Source of the DNA: Rhizobiaceae bacterium
GTDB lineage: Bacteria > Pseudomonadota > Alphaproteobacteria > Rhizobiales > Rhizobiaceae
Assembly: GCA_014380965.1 (NCBI GenBank)
Contig: JACMIV010000236.1
Location: 1 to 7,973 of the forward strand
DNA length: 7,973 nucleotides
Reading direction: 5' to 3'
In this document: one piece after another, positions 1 to 5,581 of the stretch
Layout: the number at the start of each line of letters is the position of its first letter
How positions within the stretch are numbered: the first letter of the stretch is position 1
Translations under genes and position numbers: made by a program
The notes under the pieces: generated by a model
The model's database searches: none
The model's input: only the letters and a program-made list of their open reading frames with translations
Told to the model about the DNA's origin: nothing

Positions 1-71
1 CGATCGAGCTTGCCCGGGTCGAGGGTCTCGGCGCGCATGGCCGGTCCGTCGCGATTCGGCTTAATCTCTGA
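1..71 (+). CDS. hisD: Histidinol dehydrogenase, C-terminal end only (partial, 5' end outside window)
   Basis: Reading from base 3, 22 codons run to a TGA at 69-71 and end ...[10 protein letters not shown]. This matches the usual C-terminus of alphaproteobacterial HisD, where a helix containing an 'EGLxAHxRSVxIRL' pattern closes the protein. HisD is the cytoplasmic, zinc-dependent enzyme that oxidises L-histidinol to L-histidine in two NAD-dependent steps, the end of histidine synthesis. No catalytic residue is in view, so the call rests on this tail and on the neighbour: a UPF0262 gene begins 8 bases after the stop, the order usual in Hyphomicrobiales. The short gap points to one operon. Confidence 0.8.
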   Translation, partial: IELARVEGLGAHGRSVAIRLNL

Positions 72-79
72 GGGGCGGC

Positions 80-562
80 ATGGCGAAGACGGCGACACCC
101 AACTCAAGGCTGATCGAAGTCGAGCTCGACGAGACGATCGGCCGCGCAACTCCCGATGTCGAGCACGAGCGCGCGGTGGCAATCTTCGATCTCATCGAGG
201 AGAACGTTTTTCGGCCGGTCGGAACGCCGGACGGCCCTTATCGCCTGAAGCTTTCGCTCGTCGAAAAGCGCCTCGTCTTCGACATCCGCGCGGATGGCGG
301 CGAGGCGATCGTCACGCACATCCTGTCGCTGACGCCGCTGAAGCGCATCATCCGCGACTACTTCCTCATCTGCGACAGCTACTACGAGGCGATCCGCTCG
401 GCGACGCCCTCGCAGATCGAGGCGATCGACATGGGTCGGCGCGGCATCCACAACGGCGGGTCGGAGACGCTGCGCGAGCGGCTGGCCGGCAAGATCGAGG
501 TCGATCTCGATACCGCCCGGCGGCTCTTCACGCTGATCTGCGTCCTTCACTGGCGGAACTGA
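80..562 (+). CDS. UPF0262 family protein (function unknown)
   Basis: A complete 160-residue protein, about the usual length for UPF0262, a conserved alphaproteobacterial family with no established function. Visible hallmarks are the segment [12 protein letters not shown] at residues 84-95, [11 protein letters not shown] at 118-128, and the closing [15 protein letters not shown] at 146-160. From memory, orthologs usually read HNEGS where this one has HNGGS (G126); I could not check this. There is no signal peptide or membrane segment, so it is probably cytoplasmic. The ATG at 80 is preceded by a purine-rich AGGGGCGG at 71-78, a strong but close ribosome site. It starts 8 bases after hisD ends and probably shares its transcript. 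The product family is clear; the role is not, and the link to histidine synthesis is by position only. Confidence 0.92.
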   Translation: MAKTATPNSRLIEVELDETIGRATPDVEHERAVAIFDLIEENVFRPVGTPDGPYRLKLSLVEKRLVFDIRADGGEAIVTHILSLTPLKRIIRDYFLICDSYYEAIRSATPSQIEAIDMGRRGIHNGGSETLRERLAGKIEVDLDTARRLFTLICVLHWRN

Positions 563-565
563 CCC

Positions 566-643
566 ATGGCGTTCCTCCTTCGCCGCTCCGCCCTTCACTG
601 TATGCGCCGTCGCGCCGCCTGCCGGGGATCCATCCGGGGATGA
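566..643 (+). CDS. Possible 25-residue coupling mini-ORF between UPF0262 and phosphatase genes
   Basis: A 26-codon reading frame starts with ATG three bases after the UPF0262 stop and ends in a TGA that overlaps the phosphatase start as ATGA (640-643). It has a plausible ribosome site, GGCGGAA at 552-558, seven bases upstream. The peptide is Arg-rich (8 of 25 residues) with a short hydrophobic start, MAFLL. It fills almost exactly the gap between two otherwise operon-like genes, so it could carry ribosomes to the phosphatase start. It resembles no family I know and could be chance in GC-rich DNA. Confidence 0.2.
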   Translation: MAFLLRRSALHCMRRRAACRGSIRG

Positions 644-1104
644 GCGAGGGGCGCGATCAGCCGCCGGTGGAGGATGAGAAACCGCGCGTTTCCTCCGTGC
701 TCTTCGTCTGCGGGATGAACTCGATCCGCTCGCCGATGGCCGAGGCGATCGCAAAGTCCGTGCTGCCGCCGTCGACCTATGTCGTCTCTGCCGGGGTGCG
801 CTCGGGCGAACGCGACCCCTTCGTCGACATCGTGCTCGACGAAAAGGGCCTTGGCCTCGGCACCCGCAAGCCGCAGAGCTTCGAGGACCTTGCGGACGGT
901 TATTTCGATCTCATCGTCACCATGGCGCCGGAAGCGCACCACACCGTCCTCGACGCGACGGGGTCGGCGGCCGTGGATGTCGAGTTCTGGCCGATGCCCG
1001 ACCCGTCCGTGGTGACGGGAAGCCGCGAGCAGATCTTGTCCTCCTACCGCGACGTGCGCGAGCGAATCGAGACGCGCATCCGGAAGCGGTTCCTCGCCGG
1101 GTAG
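640..1104 (+). CDS. Low-molecular-weight protein-tyrosine-phosphatase-like protein
   Basis: A 154-residue cytoplasmic protein of the LMW phosphatase fold. The P-loop C(X)5R(S/T) is seen as CGMNSIRS at residues 24-31, with nucleophile Cys24 and phosphate-binding Arg30. The general-acid Asp is Asp121 in PMPDPS (118-123). SAG at 50-52 is another family hallmark. Such enzymes remove phosphate from protein tyrosine through a cysteinyl-phosphate intermediate; related proteins reduce arsenate. Nothing here, such as an ars neighbour, favours arsenate. The substrate is unknown. The ATG at 640 is the only good start: the frame has no ATG, GTG or TTG between the end of the UPF0262 gene and 640. Its own ribosome site is weak (GGGGATCC near 624-631), and ATGA overlap with a mini-ORF may help translation. 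In many Hyphomicrobiales infA follows this gene; here the next gene is convergent engB. Confidence 0.88.
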   Translation: MSEGRDQPPVEDEKPRVSSVLFVCGMNSIRSPMAEAIAKSVLPPSTYVVSAGVRSGERDPFVDIVLDEKGLGLGTRKPQSFEDLADGYFDLIVTMAPEAHHTVLDATGSAAVDVEFWPMPDPSVVTGSREQILSSYRDVRERIETRIRKRFLAG

Positions 1105-1109
1105 GCGCA

Positions 1110-1140
1110 GCGAGGGTGGGACGGGGCGCCGAGCCCTCGC
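1110..1140. terminator. Candidate bidirectional terminator hairpin in the convergent gap
   Basis: GCGAGGG at 1110-1116 pairs perfectly with CCCTCGC at 1134-1140 around a 17-base GC-rich loop. It lies between the phosphatase stop (1104) and the engB stop (1149), where transcripts from both strands must end. Neither side has a T-tract, so intrinsic termination would be weak; Rho-dependent ending is as likely. Confidence 0.4.
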
Positions 1141-1148
1141 CTCAAACG

Positions 1149-1829
1149 CTACCGCCCCTCGGCCGCGAACGTGGCGATGACGGATTGGAGTTCGGAGAGG
1201 CCCTCGCTCTTCTCCGATGACGTCGCGATCAGTTCTGGAAAGGCGGCGGGTCGCTTGGCGATGAGCTTCTGCGTCGCCTCGATCAGTTTCGGCACCGCCT
1301 GCGGCTTGATCTTGTCGGACTTGGTGAGGACGATCTGGTAGGAGACCGCGGCCTTGTCGAGAAGGGCGAGAACGTCGGCATCGTTCGCCTTGATGCCGTG
1401 CCGTGAATCGATCAGCACGAAGACGCGCTTCAGCGTCGAGCGGCCGCGGAGATAGTCGAAGACGAGCTTGGTCCAGGCGTCGACCTGTTCCTTCGGCGCT
1501 TCGGCATAGCCGTAGCCCGGCATGTCGACGAGCGCGATCGGCGGGAGGTCCAGCCCCTCGCCGGAAAAGCCGCCGGGCACGAAATAGTTGAGCTCCTGCG
1601 TCCGCCCCGGCGTGTTCGACGTCCGCGCGAGGCCCTTCTGGCGCACGAGGGCGTTGATCAGCGATGACTTGCCGACGTTCGAACGTCCGGCAAAGGCGAT
1701 CTCCGGCGGCCCCTCGGGGGGAAGAAACTTCATCGCCGGCACGCCGCGGATGAAGACCCAGGGCCGTTCGAAGAAGAGACGCGTGCCCGCGGAGGTCTCG
1801 GTATCGACTAGGGGCGGGGTTTCGGTCAT
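1149..1829 (-). CDS. engB: Ribosome-biogenesis GTP-binding protein EngB/YsxC (YihA)
   Basis: A 226-residue TRAFAC-class GTPase of the EngB family, needed in other bacteria for late assembly of the large ribosomal subunit. All G motifs are present: G1 GRSNVGKS at 48-55, G2 around SNTPGRTQ (71-78, Thr73), G3 DMPGYG at 102-107, G4 TKSD at 169-172, and G5-like TSSEKSEG at 203-210. The N-terminal segment [16 protein letters not shown] (22-37) is typical of rhizobial EngB. The ATG at 1829 gives the usual family length. A GTG at 1922 in the same frame would add 31 residues of poor, non-conserved sequence and is rejected. No clear Shine-Dalgarno is seen before 1829. The gene lies downstream of yidC on the same strand but after a strong terminator, so it is probably transcribed mainly from its own promoter. 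It ends convergently with the phosphatase gene, 44 bases apart. Confidence 0.96.
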   Translation of the reverse strand: MTETPPLVDTETSAGTRLFFERPWVFIRGVPAMKFLPPEGPPEIAFAGRSNVGKSSLINALVRQKGLARTSNTPGRTQELNYFVPGGFSGEGLDLPPIALVDMPGYGYAEAPKEQVDAWTKLVFDYLRGRSTLKRVFVLIDSRHGIKANDADVLALLDKAAVSYQIVLTKSDKIKPQAVPKLIEATQKLIAKRPAAFPELIATSSEKSEGLSELQSVIATFAAEGR

Positions 1830-1939
1830 CGGCTTGGGTCCAGTCGGGAAGGTCGGCGCCGCGAATGGCGGCGAGAGTGCGCTTGATCGTGCCGATCGGC
1901 CAGTCCCGCCACGCGATCGCACCGAGACGCGGCGCGCTC

Positions 1940-1969
1940 AAACGAAAGAGGCCGGGCGAACCCGGCCTC
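1940..1969 (-). terminator. Rho-independent terminator of the rpmH-rnpA-yidC operon
   Basis: On the - strand, GAGGCCGGG, loop TTCG, then CCCGGCCTC form a perfect 9-bp stem (1948-1956 with 1961-1969), followed at once by TTTCGTTT. It begins 29 bases after the yidC stop. A GC-rich stem, a stable UUCG-type tetraloop and a T-rich tail are the textbook layout. It separates yidC from engB. Confidence 0.9.
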
Positions 1970-1998
1970 GCATCGATCGAGATGACGGCGGCTTGCGG

Positions 1999-3837
1999 CT
2001 ACTGACCGGCTTCGTTCTTCGGCTCCCGCTTGAACATGTCGCGGATGTTGTCGAACAGTTCGATCTTCGTGCCGTTGCGCTTCATGATGACGGACTGCTG
2101 GATGATCGACAGGAAGTTGTTCCATGTCCAGTAGATCACGAGACCGGCGGGGAACGTCGCCAGCATGAAGGTGAAGATCACCGGCATCCAGGTGAAGATC
2201 ATCTTCTGCGTCGGGTCCGGCGGCGTCGGGTTGAGCTTCATCTGGACGAACATCGTGACGCCCATAAGGAGCGGCCAGACGCCGATGAGGAGGAAAGCCG
2301 GCACGACGAAGGGAAGAAGGCCGAACAGGTTGAAGACGCTTGTCGGATCGGGCGCGGCGAGATCCTGCACCCAGCCGAAGAACGGCGCGTGCCGCATTTC
2401 GATGGTGACGTAAAGCACTTTGTAGAGCGCGAAGAAGACGGGGATCTGCACGAGCACGGGCCAGCAGCCCGCGGCCGGATTGATCTGCTCCTTCTTGTAG
2501 ATCTCCATCATGGCCTGCTGCTGCTTCATCTTGTCGTCGCCGAAACGCTCGCGCAGCTCCATTATCTTCGGCTGGATGTCCTTCATTTTCGCCATCGACT
2601 TGTACGATTTGTTGGCGAGCGGGAAGAACAGGAGCTTCAGGAAGACGGTGACGATCAGGATGGCCGCACCGAAATTGCCGGTGAAGTTGAAGAGCCAGTC
2701 GATGACGTAGAAGAGCGGCCGGGTGATGAAGTAGAACCAGCCCCAGTCGATGAGCTGGCCGAACTGCTGGATCCCAGCCTCGCTCTCGTAGCGGTCGACG
2801 AGGCCGACGACCTTCGGCCCGGCGAAGGTGCGGGACACGATCTCGGCGGATGCGCCGGGCGCGACGGTGACGGGGTCGCTGAGATAGGACGTGTGGTACT
2901 GCGGCCGCCCGACTGTCTGGTAGAGGAATTCCGACTGGAACGGGCGAGCCGTTTCGGGGATCAGCGCCGTCGCCCAGTACTTGTCGGTGGTGCCGAGCCA
3001 ACCGCTCGACGCCTTGGCGGGCTGGATGCGGCCTTCGTCCTCGATATGGGAGAAGGTCGCCTCCTGAACGCCCTCTTCGCCGAAGACGCCGAGCAGCCCC
3101 TCGAACACGACCCAGGCGGCCGCGACCTGCGGCTTGGTGAAGCGTACGATCCGCCCGTAGGGCGAGACAGAGACGGGCGCCGAGCTCGCGTTCTCGATCG
3201 TGTCGGTCATCGTGAACATGTAGTCGCGGTCGATCGCGATCTGGCGGCGGAAGGTGACGCCGCGGTCGTTGATGAAGGCGAGCGTGACCGGCGCGTCGGG
3301 CGAAAGCGTGGCGTTCCCCTCGGTCGACCAGACGGTGGCGGGACCGGGAAGCGTGCCGACATCGGCGCCGCCGGCATACCCGAACTCGGCGTAGTAGGCG
3401 TCGCGCGCCGCTTCCGGCGAGAGGAGCACGATGGTGGGCGAGGCGTCGTCGACGGTCTCGTGATAGTTCTTCAGCCGCAGGTCGTCGAGACGCGCGCCCT
3501 GGAGATTGATCGAGCCGGTGAGCGTCGGCGTGTCGATCGCAACACGCGCCGAACCGCCGAGAGCCTGATCGCGCGAGGCCGTGCCGGGCGCGGGATTGGC
3601 CGAGGGGATGACGCTTTCTCGGCCCGCGGGGGTGACGAGGGTCTGTTGCTCGCTGCCGGCCGGGACCTGCGGCGTCTGGAGGGAGCCGGCGGGCGTGCCG
3701 TCAGGGTTGAGGACGCCGGCATCGATCTGCGCCTGGCGCTGCGCTTCCATCCGCGGGCTGACGACGAGAAACTGCCATCCGACCAGGACGGCGATCGACA
3801 GCGCCATCGCGATCAGGAAATTCTTGTTGTTTTCCAT
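1999..3837 (-). CDS. yidC: Membrane protein insertase YidC (Oxa1 family, long Gram-negative form)
   Basis: A 612-residue inner-membrane insertase that, with SecYEG or alone, inserts and folds membrane proteins. The first membrane helix is at residues 7-25. A Pro/Gly/Gln-rich linker follows (about 40-95), then the large periplasmic P1 domain (about 100-350). The conserved Oxa1 core has membrane helices near 366-407, 458-480, 500-532 and 546-582. The cytoplasmic loop after the second helix (about 408-450) is charged and contains KSYKSMAKMKDIQPK. Lys401 in VFLKLLFFP lies where E. coli YidC has the groove Arg366; Lys here is common in alphaproteobacteria as I recall. The C-terminus is short and charged. 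The start is well supported: GGGGA (3845-3849) sits 7 bases before the ATG, inside the end of rnpA, which stops only 3 bases upstream. That spacing suggests translational coupling. The gene is followed by a strong terminator. Confidence 0.98.
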   Translation of the reverse strand: MENNKNFLIAMALSIAVLVGWQFLVVSPRMEAQRQAQIDAGVLNPDGTPAGSLQTPQVPAGSEQQTLVTPAGRESVIPSANPAPGTASRDQALGGSARVAIDTPTLTGSINLQGARLDDLRLKNYHETVDDASPTIVLLSPEAARDAYYAEFGYAGGADVGTLPGPATVWSTEGNATLSPDAPVTLAFINDRGVTFRRQIAIDRDYMFTMTDTIENASSAPVSVSPYGRIVRFTKPQVAAAWVVFEGLLGVFGEEGVQEATFSHIEDEGRIQPAKASSGWLGTTDKYWATALIPETARPFQSEFLYQTVGRPQYHTSYLSDPVTVAPGASAEIVSRTFAGPKVVGLVDRYESEAGIQQFGQLIDWGWFYFITRPLFYVIDWLFNFTGNFGAAILIVTVFLKLLFFPLANKSYKSMAKMKDIQPKIMELRERFGDDKMKQQQAMMEIYKKEQINPAAGCWPVLVQIPVFFALYKVLYVTIEMRHAPFFGWVQDLAAPDPTSVFNLFGLLPFVVPAFLLIGVWPLLMGVTMFVQMKLNPTPPDPTQKMIFTWMPVIFTFMLATFPAGLVIYWTWNNFLSIIQQSVIMKRNGTKIELFDNIRDMFKREPKNEAGQ

Positions 3838-3840
3838 CCA

Positions 3841-4233
3841 TCAGTCCCCGGTGGGTGCCTGCGTCTCACGCGAAGGTTTCGGCCGTTCGGCCTTGGTCCT
3901 TGCGAAGCGCCGGGAGAGCTCGTCCTTCAGCTCTGCGAAGGGAACGCTCAAAAGCTCGCGCCGGGCGACGACCACATAGTCGAAGCCGGGCGCCATGTCA
4001 GCCCCGCAGCGGGTGCGGACGGCCTCGCGGAGTCGGCGGCGGATCCGGTTGCGCTCGACGGCATTGCCGACCTTGCGAGTCACGGTCAGGCCGAGCCTCG
4101 GGCCGGCATCGTCCTTTCGGTCGAGCGCCTCGACAAAGAAAAAGGGGCCGTTCAGGCGACGGCCCCTGCGCGCTGCCAAAAACTCGGCGCGCGTTTTCAT
4201 CCGGACGACCGGCTTGGCATTGCCGGGCTCCAT
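3841..4233 (-). CDS. rnpA: Ribonuclease P protein component
   Basis: A small basic protein (130 residues from the chosen start) that binds the RNase P RNA and helps it cut 5' leaders from precursor tRNAs. The family signature is clear: RKVGNAVERNRIRRRLRE at residues 53-70 (the RNR motif), preceded by PRLGLTVT (45-52) and followed by DYVVVARR (85-92). The last 20 residues are Lys/Arg/Pro-rich and poorly conserved. Start choice is uncertain: the ATG at 4233 lies 25 bases after rpmH ends; an inner ATG at 4200 begins at MKTRAEF; a GTG at 4290 would overlap rpmH by 32 bases. No start has a strong ribosome site. The gene sits between rpmH and yidC, 3 bases from yidC, as in most bacteria. Confidence 0.95.
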   Translation of the reverse strand: MEPGNAKPVVRMKTRAEFLAARRGRRLNGPFFFVEALDRKDDAGPRLGLTVTRKVGNAVERNRIRRRLREAVRTRCGADMAPGFDYVVVARRELLSVPFAELKDELSRRFARTKAERPKPSRETQAPTGD

Positions 4234-4258
4234 TTCGTCGATGGCCGACCGCTCCCGG

Positions 4259-4393
4259 TCAGGCCGAGAGGCGCTTGCGGCCCTTGGCACGGCGGGATGC
4301 GATTACGCGGCGGCCACCTACAGTCTCCATGCGAGCACGGAAGCCGTGACGGCGTTTGCGGACGAGCTTGCTCGGCTGATAGGTGCGCTTCAT
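4259..4393 (-). CDS. rpmH: 50S ribosomal protein L34 (bL34)
   Basis: A complete 44-residue, highly basic protein of the large ribosomal subunit. It opens [20 protein letters not shown] and ends [12 protein letters not shown], the near-universal L34 pattern, and its length is normal for the family. The ATG at 4393 is preceded by a good ribosome site, GGGAGAGGA, about 3 bases away on the - strand. It is the first gene of the rpmH-rnpA-yidC cluster, so its promoter drives L34, the RNase P protein and YidC together. The rnpA start follows its stop by about 25 bases. Confidence 0.98.
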   Translation of the reverse strand: MKRTYQPSKLVRKRRHGFRARMETVGGRRVIASRRAKGRKRLSA

Positions 4394-4519
4394 CGTTCCT
4401 CTCCCGCAGCGGAGCCGCAGGCCTCTTGACTGTCGGTGATAAAACCGGAAACCGGAAAGAGCGAACCGCCGGACACGCGGTTATTACGCGCGCAACTCCG
4501 TTCGCTCGTCTCGTCGCTG

Positions 4520-4546
4520 TGTGTAGCAGGATGACGCGAAAGTCAA
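4520..4546 (-). promoter_or_regulatory. Candidate sigma-70 type promoter for rpmH-rnpA-yidC
   Basis: On the - strand, TTGACT (4546-4541) matches the -35 consensus TTGACA at 5 of 6 bases. A -10-like TACACA lies 15 bases on (4525-4520); it keeps only 3 of 6 consensus bases and the spacing is short. Transcription from here would give an rpmH leader of about 120 bases. It is the best -35 in the region, but the -10 is weak. Confidence 0.35.
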
Positions 4547-4628
4547 TCGCCGCGCATCGTCGGTCCGTCCCGGGCACTAAGCTTGCCATGATCCTTCACG
4601 CCGGATCAGTGCGACCTGCTCACGACCG

Positions 4629-4656
4629 CGTGATCGACCTGCCGAAGCAGGTCACG
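4629..4656. repeat. Inverted repeat (hairpin) with CGAA/TTCG loop in the intergenic region
   Basis: GACCTGC (4636-4642), loop CGAA, GCAGGTC (4647-4653) form a perfect 7-bp stem. The flanks CGTGA (4629-4633) and TCACG (4652-4656) are also complementary, giving an alternative longer stem with a TCGA bulge. Read on the - strand the loop is C-TTCG-G, an especially stable tetraloop. Neither side has a T-tract, so this is not a normal intrinsic terminator. It lies upstream of both divergent operons. Confidence 0.5.
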
Positions 4657-4810
4657 AAGTCGTCCTCTCATGCCGCCGGGTTGGGCATGACGCACGGTTC
4701 GGAGTATGGCCATATCCGGGAGCGGGCGGAACCGTAATGGACGCCGTGTCGGGACCGACATAAGACCGTCGGGCGGCGTTGAAGGGCTCCGGCTGGAAGC
4801 GGCGAGGCGG

Positions 4811-5581
4811 ATGGACGGCGGACGAGGATCATGGTGGCGTTATGCGCCGATTGCGTTGATCGCGGTCGGTCTCCTGCTCGCCTATTGGCTCGGCGCCCAC
4901 CAGTATCTCTCGCTCGACCATCTCTACGCCAAGCGCATGGCGCTCAAGGCGTTCGTCGTCGACAACCTCGCCTTATCGGCAGCGGGCTTTTGCTTCTTCT
5001 ATGCCATCGCCATCGCCTTCGTCTTTCCGGCGCCCGTGATCCTTACGGTCGCCGCGGGCTTCCTCTTCGGCTGGTGGCTCGGCGGCCTCCTGGCCATCAC
5101 CGGGGCGACGATCGGCGGCTCGGCGTTGTTTCTCGCCGCCCGCTCGGCCTTTGGCGACGTCTTGCGGCGCCGGGCAGGCGGCGCGATCAAACGCTTTGCC
5201 GAAGGGTTCCGGCGCGACGCCTTCACCTATCTCCTCGTCCTGAGGCTGACGCCGGTCCTTCCTGTGGCCGCGCTCAACATCGGGCCGGCCTTCTTCGACA
5301 TCTCGCTCCGTTCCTTCGCGCTCGCGACCTTCCTCGGCATCATTCCGGGCGCCATGGTCTACGCCTTCCTCGGCAGCGGCCTCGATCGCGCGTTGAAGAT
5401 CGCCGGAAAGAGCGAGAATCTCGCGATCCACGACCTGATGACGGTGGAACTCACAGTCGCGCTCGTCGGGCTGACCCTGCTGTCGCTTGTCGGCATCGCG
5501 CTGCGCAAGTGGCTGCTGCGGCCGGGCGTCACCGAGGGCGAGCCAGAGACGGTGCCCGCCGGAAAGGCGGCGCCGCGATGA
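4811..5581 (+). CDS. TVP38/TMEM64 family membrane protein (VTT / SNARE-associated domain)
   Basis: A 256-residue inner-membrane protein of the TVP38/TMEM64 family, related to DedA and eukaryotic VMP1/TMEM41B. Eukaryotic relatives scramble phospholipids; DedA-type bacterial relatives are linked to lipid-carrier transport and membrane homeostasis. The role of this protein is not known. Membrane segments appear near residues 11-27, 55-72, 74-98, 137-160, 167-187 and 212-231. VTT hallmarks are FPAPVILTVAAGFLFG (72-87), GATIGGSALFLAAR (98-111), LRLTPVLPVAALNIGP (144-159) and GIIPGAMVYAFLGSG (176-190). The ATG at 4811, after GAGGCGG (4804-4810), gives a normal family length. An in-frame ATG at 4706 would add 35 polar residues with rare ATA and AGA codons, so it is less likely. 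Its stop overlaps the next start (ATGA, 5578-5581), so the two products are made together and probably act together. Confidence 0.92.
   Translation: MDGGRGSWWRYAPIALIAVGLLLAYWLGAHQYLSLDHLYAKRMALKAFVVDNLALSAAGFCFFYAIAIAFVFPAPVILTVAAGFLFGWWLGGLLAITGATIGGSALFLAARSAFGDVLRRRAGGAIKRFAEGFRRDAFTYLLVLRLTPVLPVAALNIGPAFFDISLRSFALATFLGIIPGAMVYAFLGSGLDRALKIAGKSENLAIHDLMTVELTVALVGLTLLSLVGIALRKWLLRPGVTEGEPETVPAGKAAPR

Larger units (their letters stand above)
4394..4810. other. 417-base divergent intergenic region between rpmH and the TVP38/TMEM64 gene
   Basis: This stretch separates the - strand rpmH operon from the + strand TVP38/oxidoreductase pair and must hold promoters for both. It contains the rpmH leader and a candidate rpmH promoter (4520-4546), a hairpin at 4629-4656, and a perfect 10-bp palindrome TATGGCCATA at 4705-4714. 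For the + strand pair I see only a weak promoter candidate: TTGGGC (4681-4686), 18 bases, TATGGC (4705-4710). Reading frames here show rare codons such as ATA and AGA and no family likeness, so I call no gene. No tRNA, or convincing origin signal is seen. Confidence 0.7.

Noticed and set aside
10..639. A 210-residue in-frame N-terminal extension of the phosphatase.
   Set aside because: It overlaps the UPF0262 gene in another frame, is Arg-rich nonsense, and would put the LMW phosphatase domain far from its usual N-terminal position.
640..1104. Arsenate reductase (ArsC) as the function of the phosphatase-fold gene.
   Set aside because: The fold is shared, but there are no ars neighbours and the relay cysteines of thioredoxin-type ArsC are not seen. 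The gene context is that of the rhizobial LMW phosphatase.
4234..4290. A GTG start giving a 149-residue RnpA that overlaps rpmH by 32 bases.
   Set aside because: The added 19 residues are not RnpA-like and come from another frame of rpmH. Overlapping rpmH/rnpA genes are known elsewhere (Thermus), but nothing here supports it.
4436..4476. Possible DnaA boxes (TTTTATCACC on the - strand, TTATTACGC on the + strand) suggesting an origin beside rpmH.
   Set aside because: Both have mismatches to TTATCCACA, there is no cluster or AT-rich unwinding stretch, and dnaA/dnaN are absent.
4197..4589. A 130-codon - strand frame across the intergenic region and rpmH.
   Set aside because: It overlaps rpmH and rnpA in a different frame on the same strand, has no ribosome site and no family likeness.
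1588..4737. A 1049-codon open frame on the + strand lying opposite engB, yidC, rnpA and rpmH.
   Set aside because: It is antisense to four well-supported genes, is highly charged and of low complexity, and has no recognisable domain. Long antisense frames are expected where the true genes have G/C-rich third positions.
4831..5577. An in-frame extension that would make the oxidoreductase a 750-residue fusion protein.
   Set aside because: The extension is the wrong frame of the VTT gene and reads as Arg/Pro-rich shadow sequence. The true VTT protein is in another frame and has its own stop, so this is an overlap, not a fusion.
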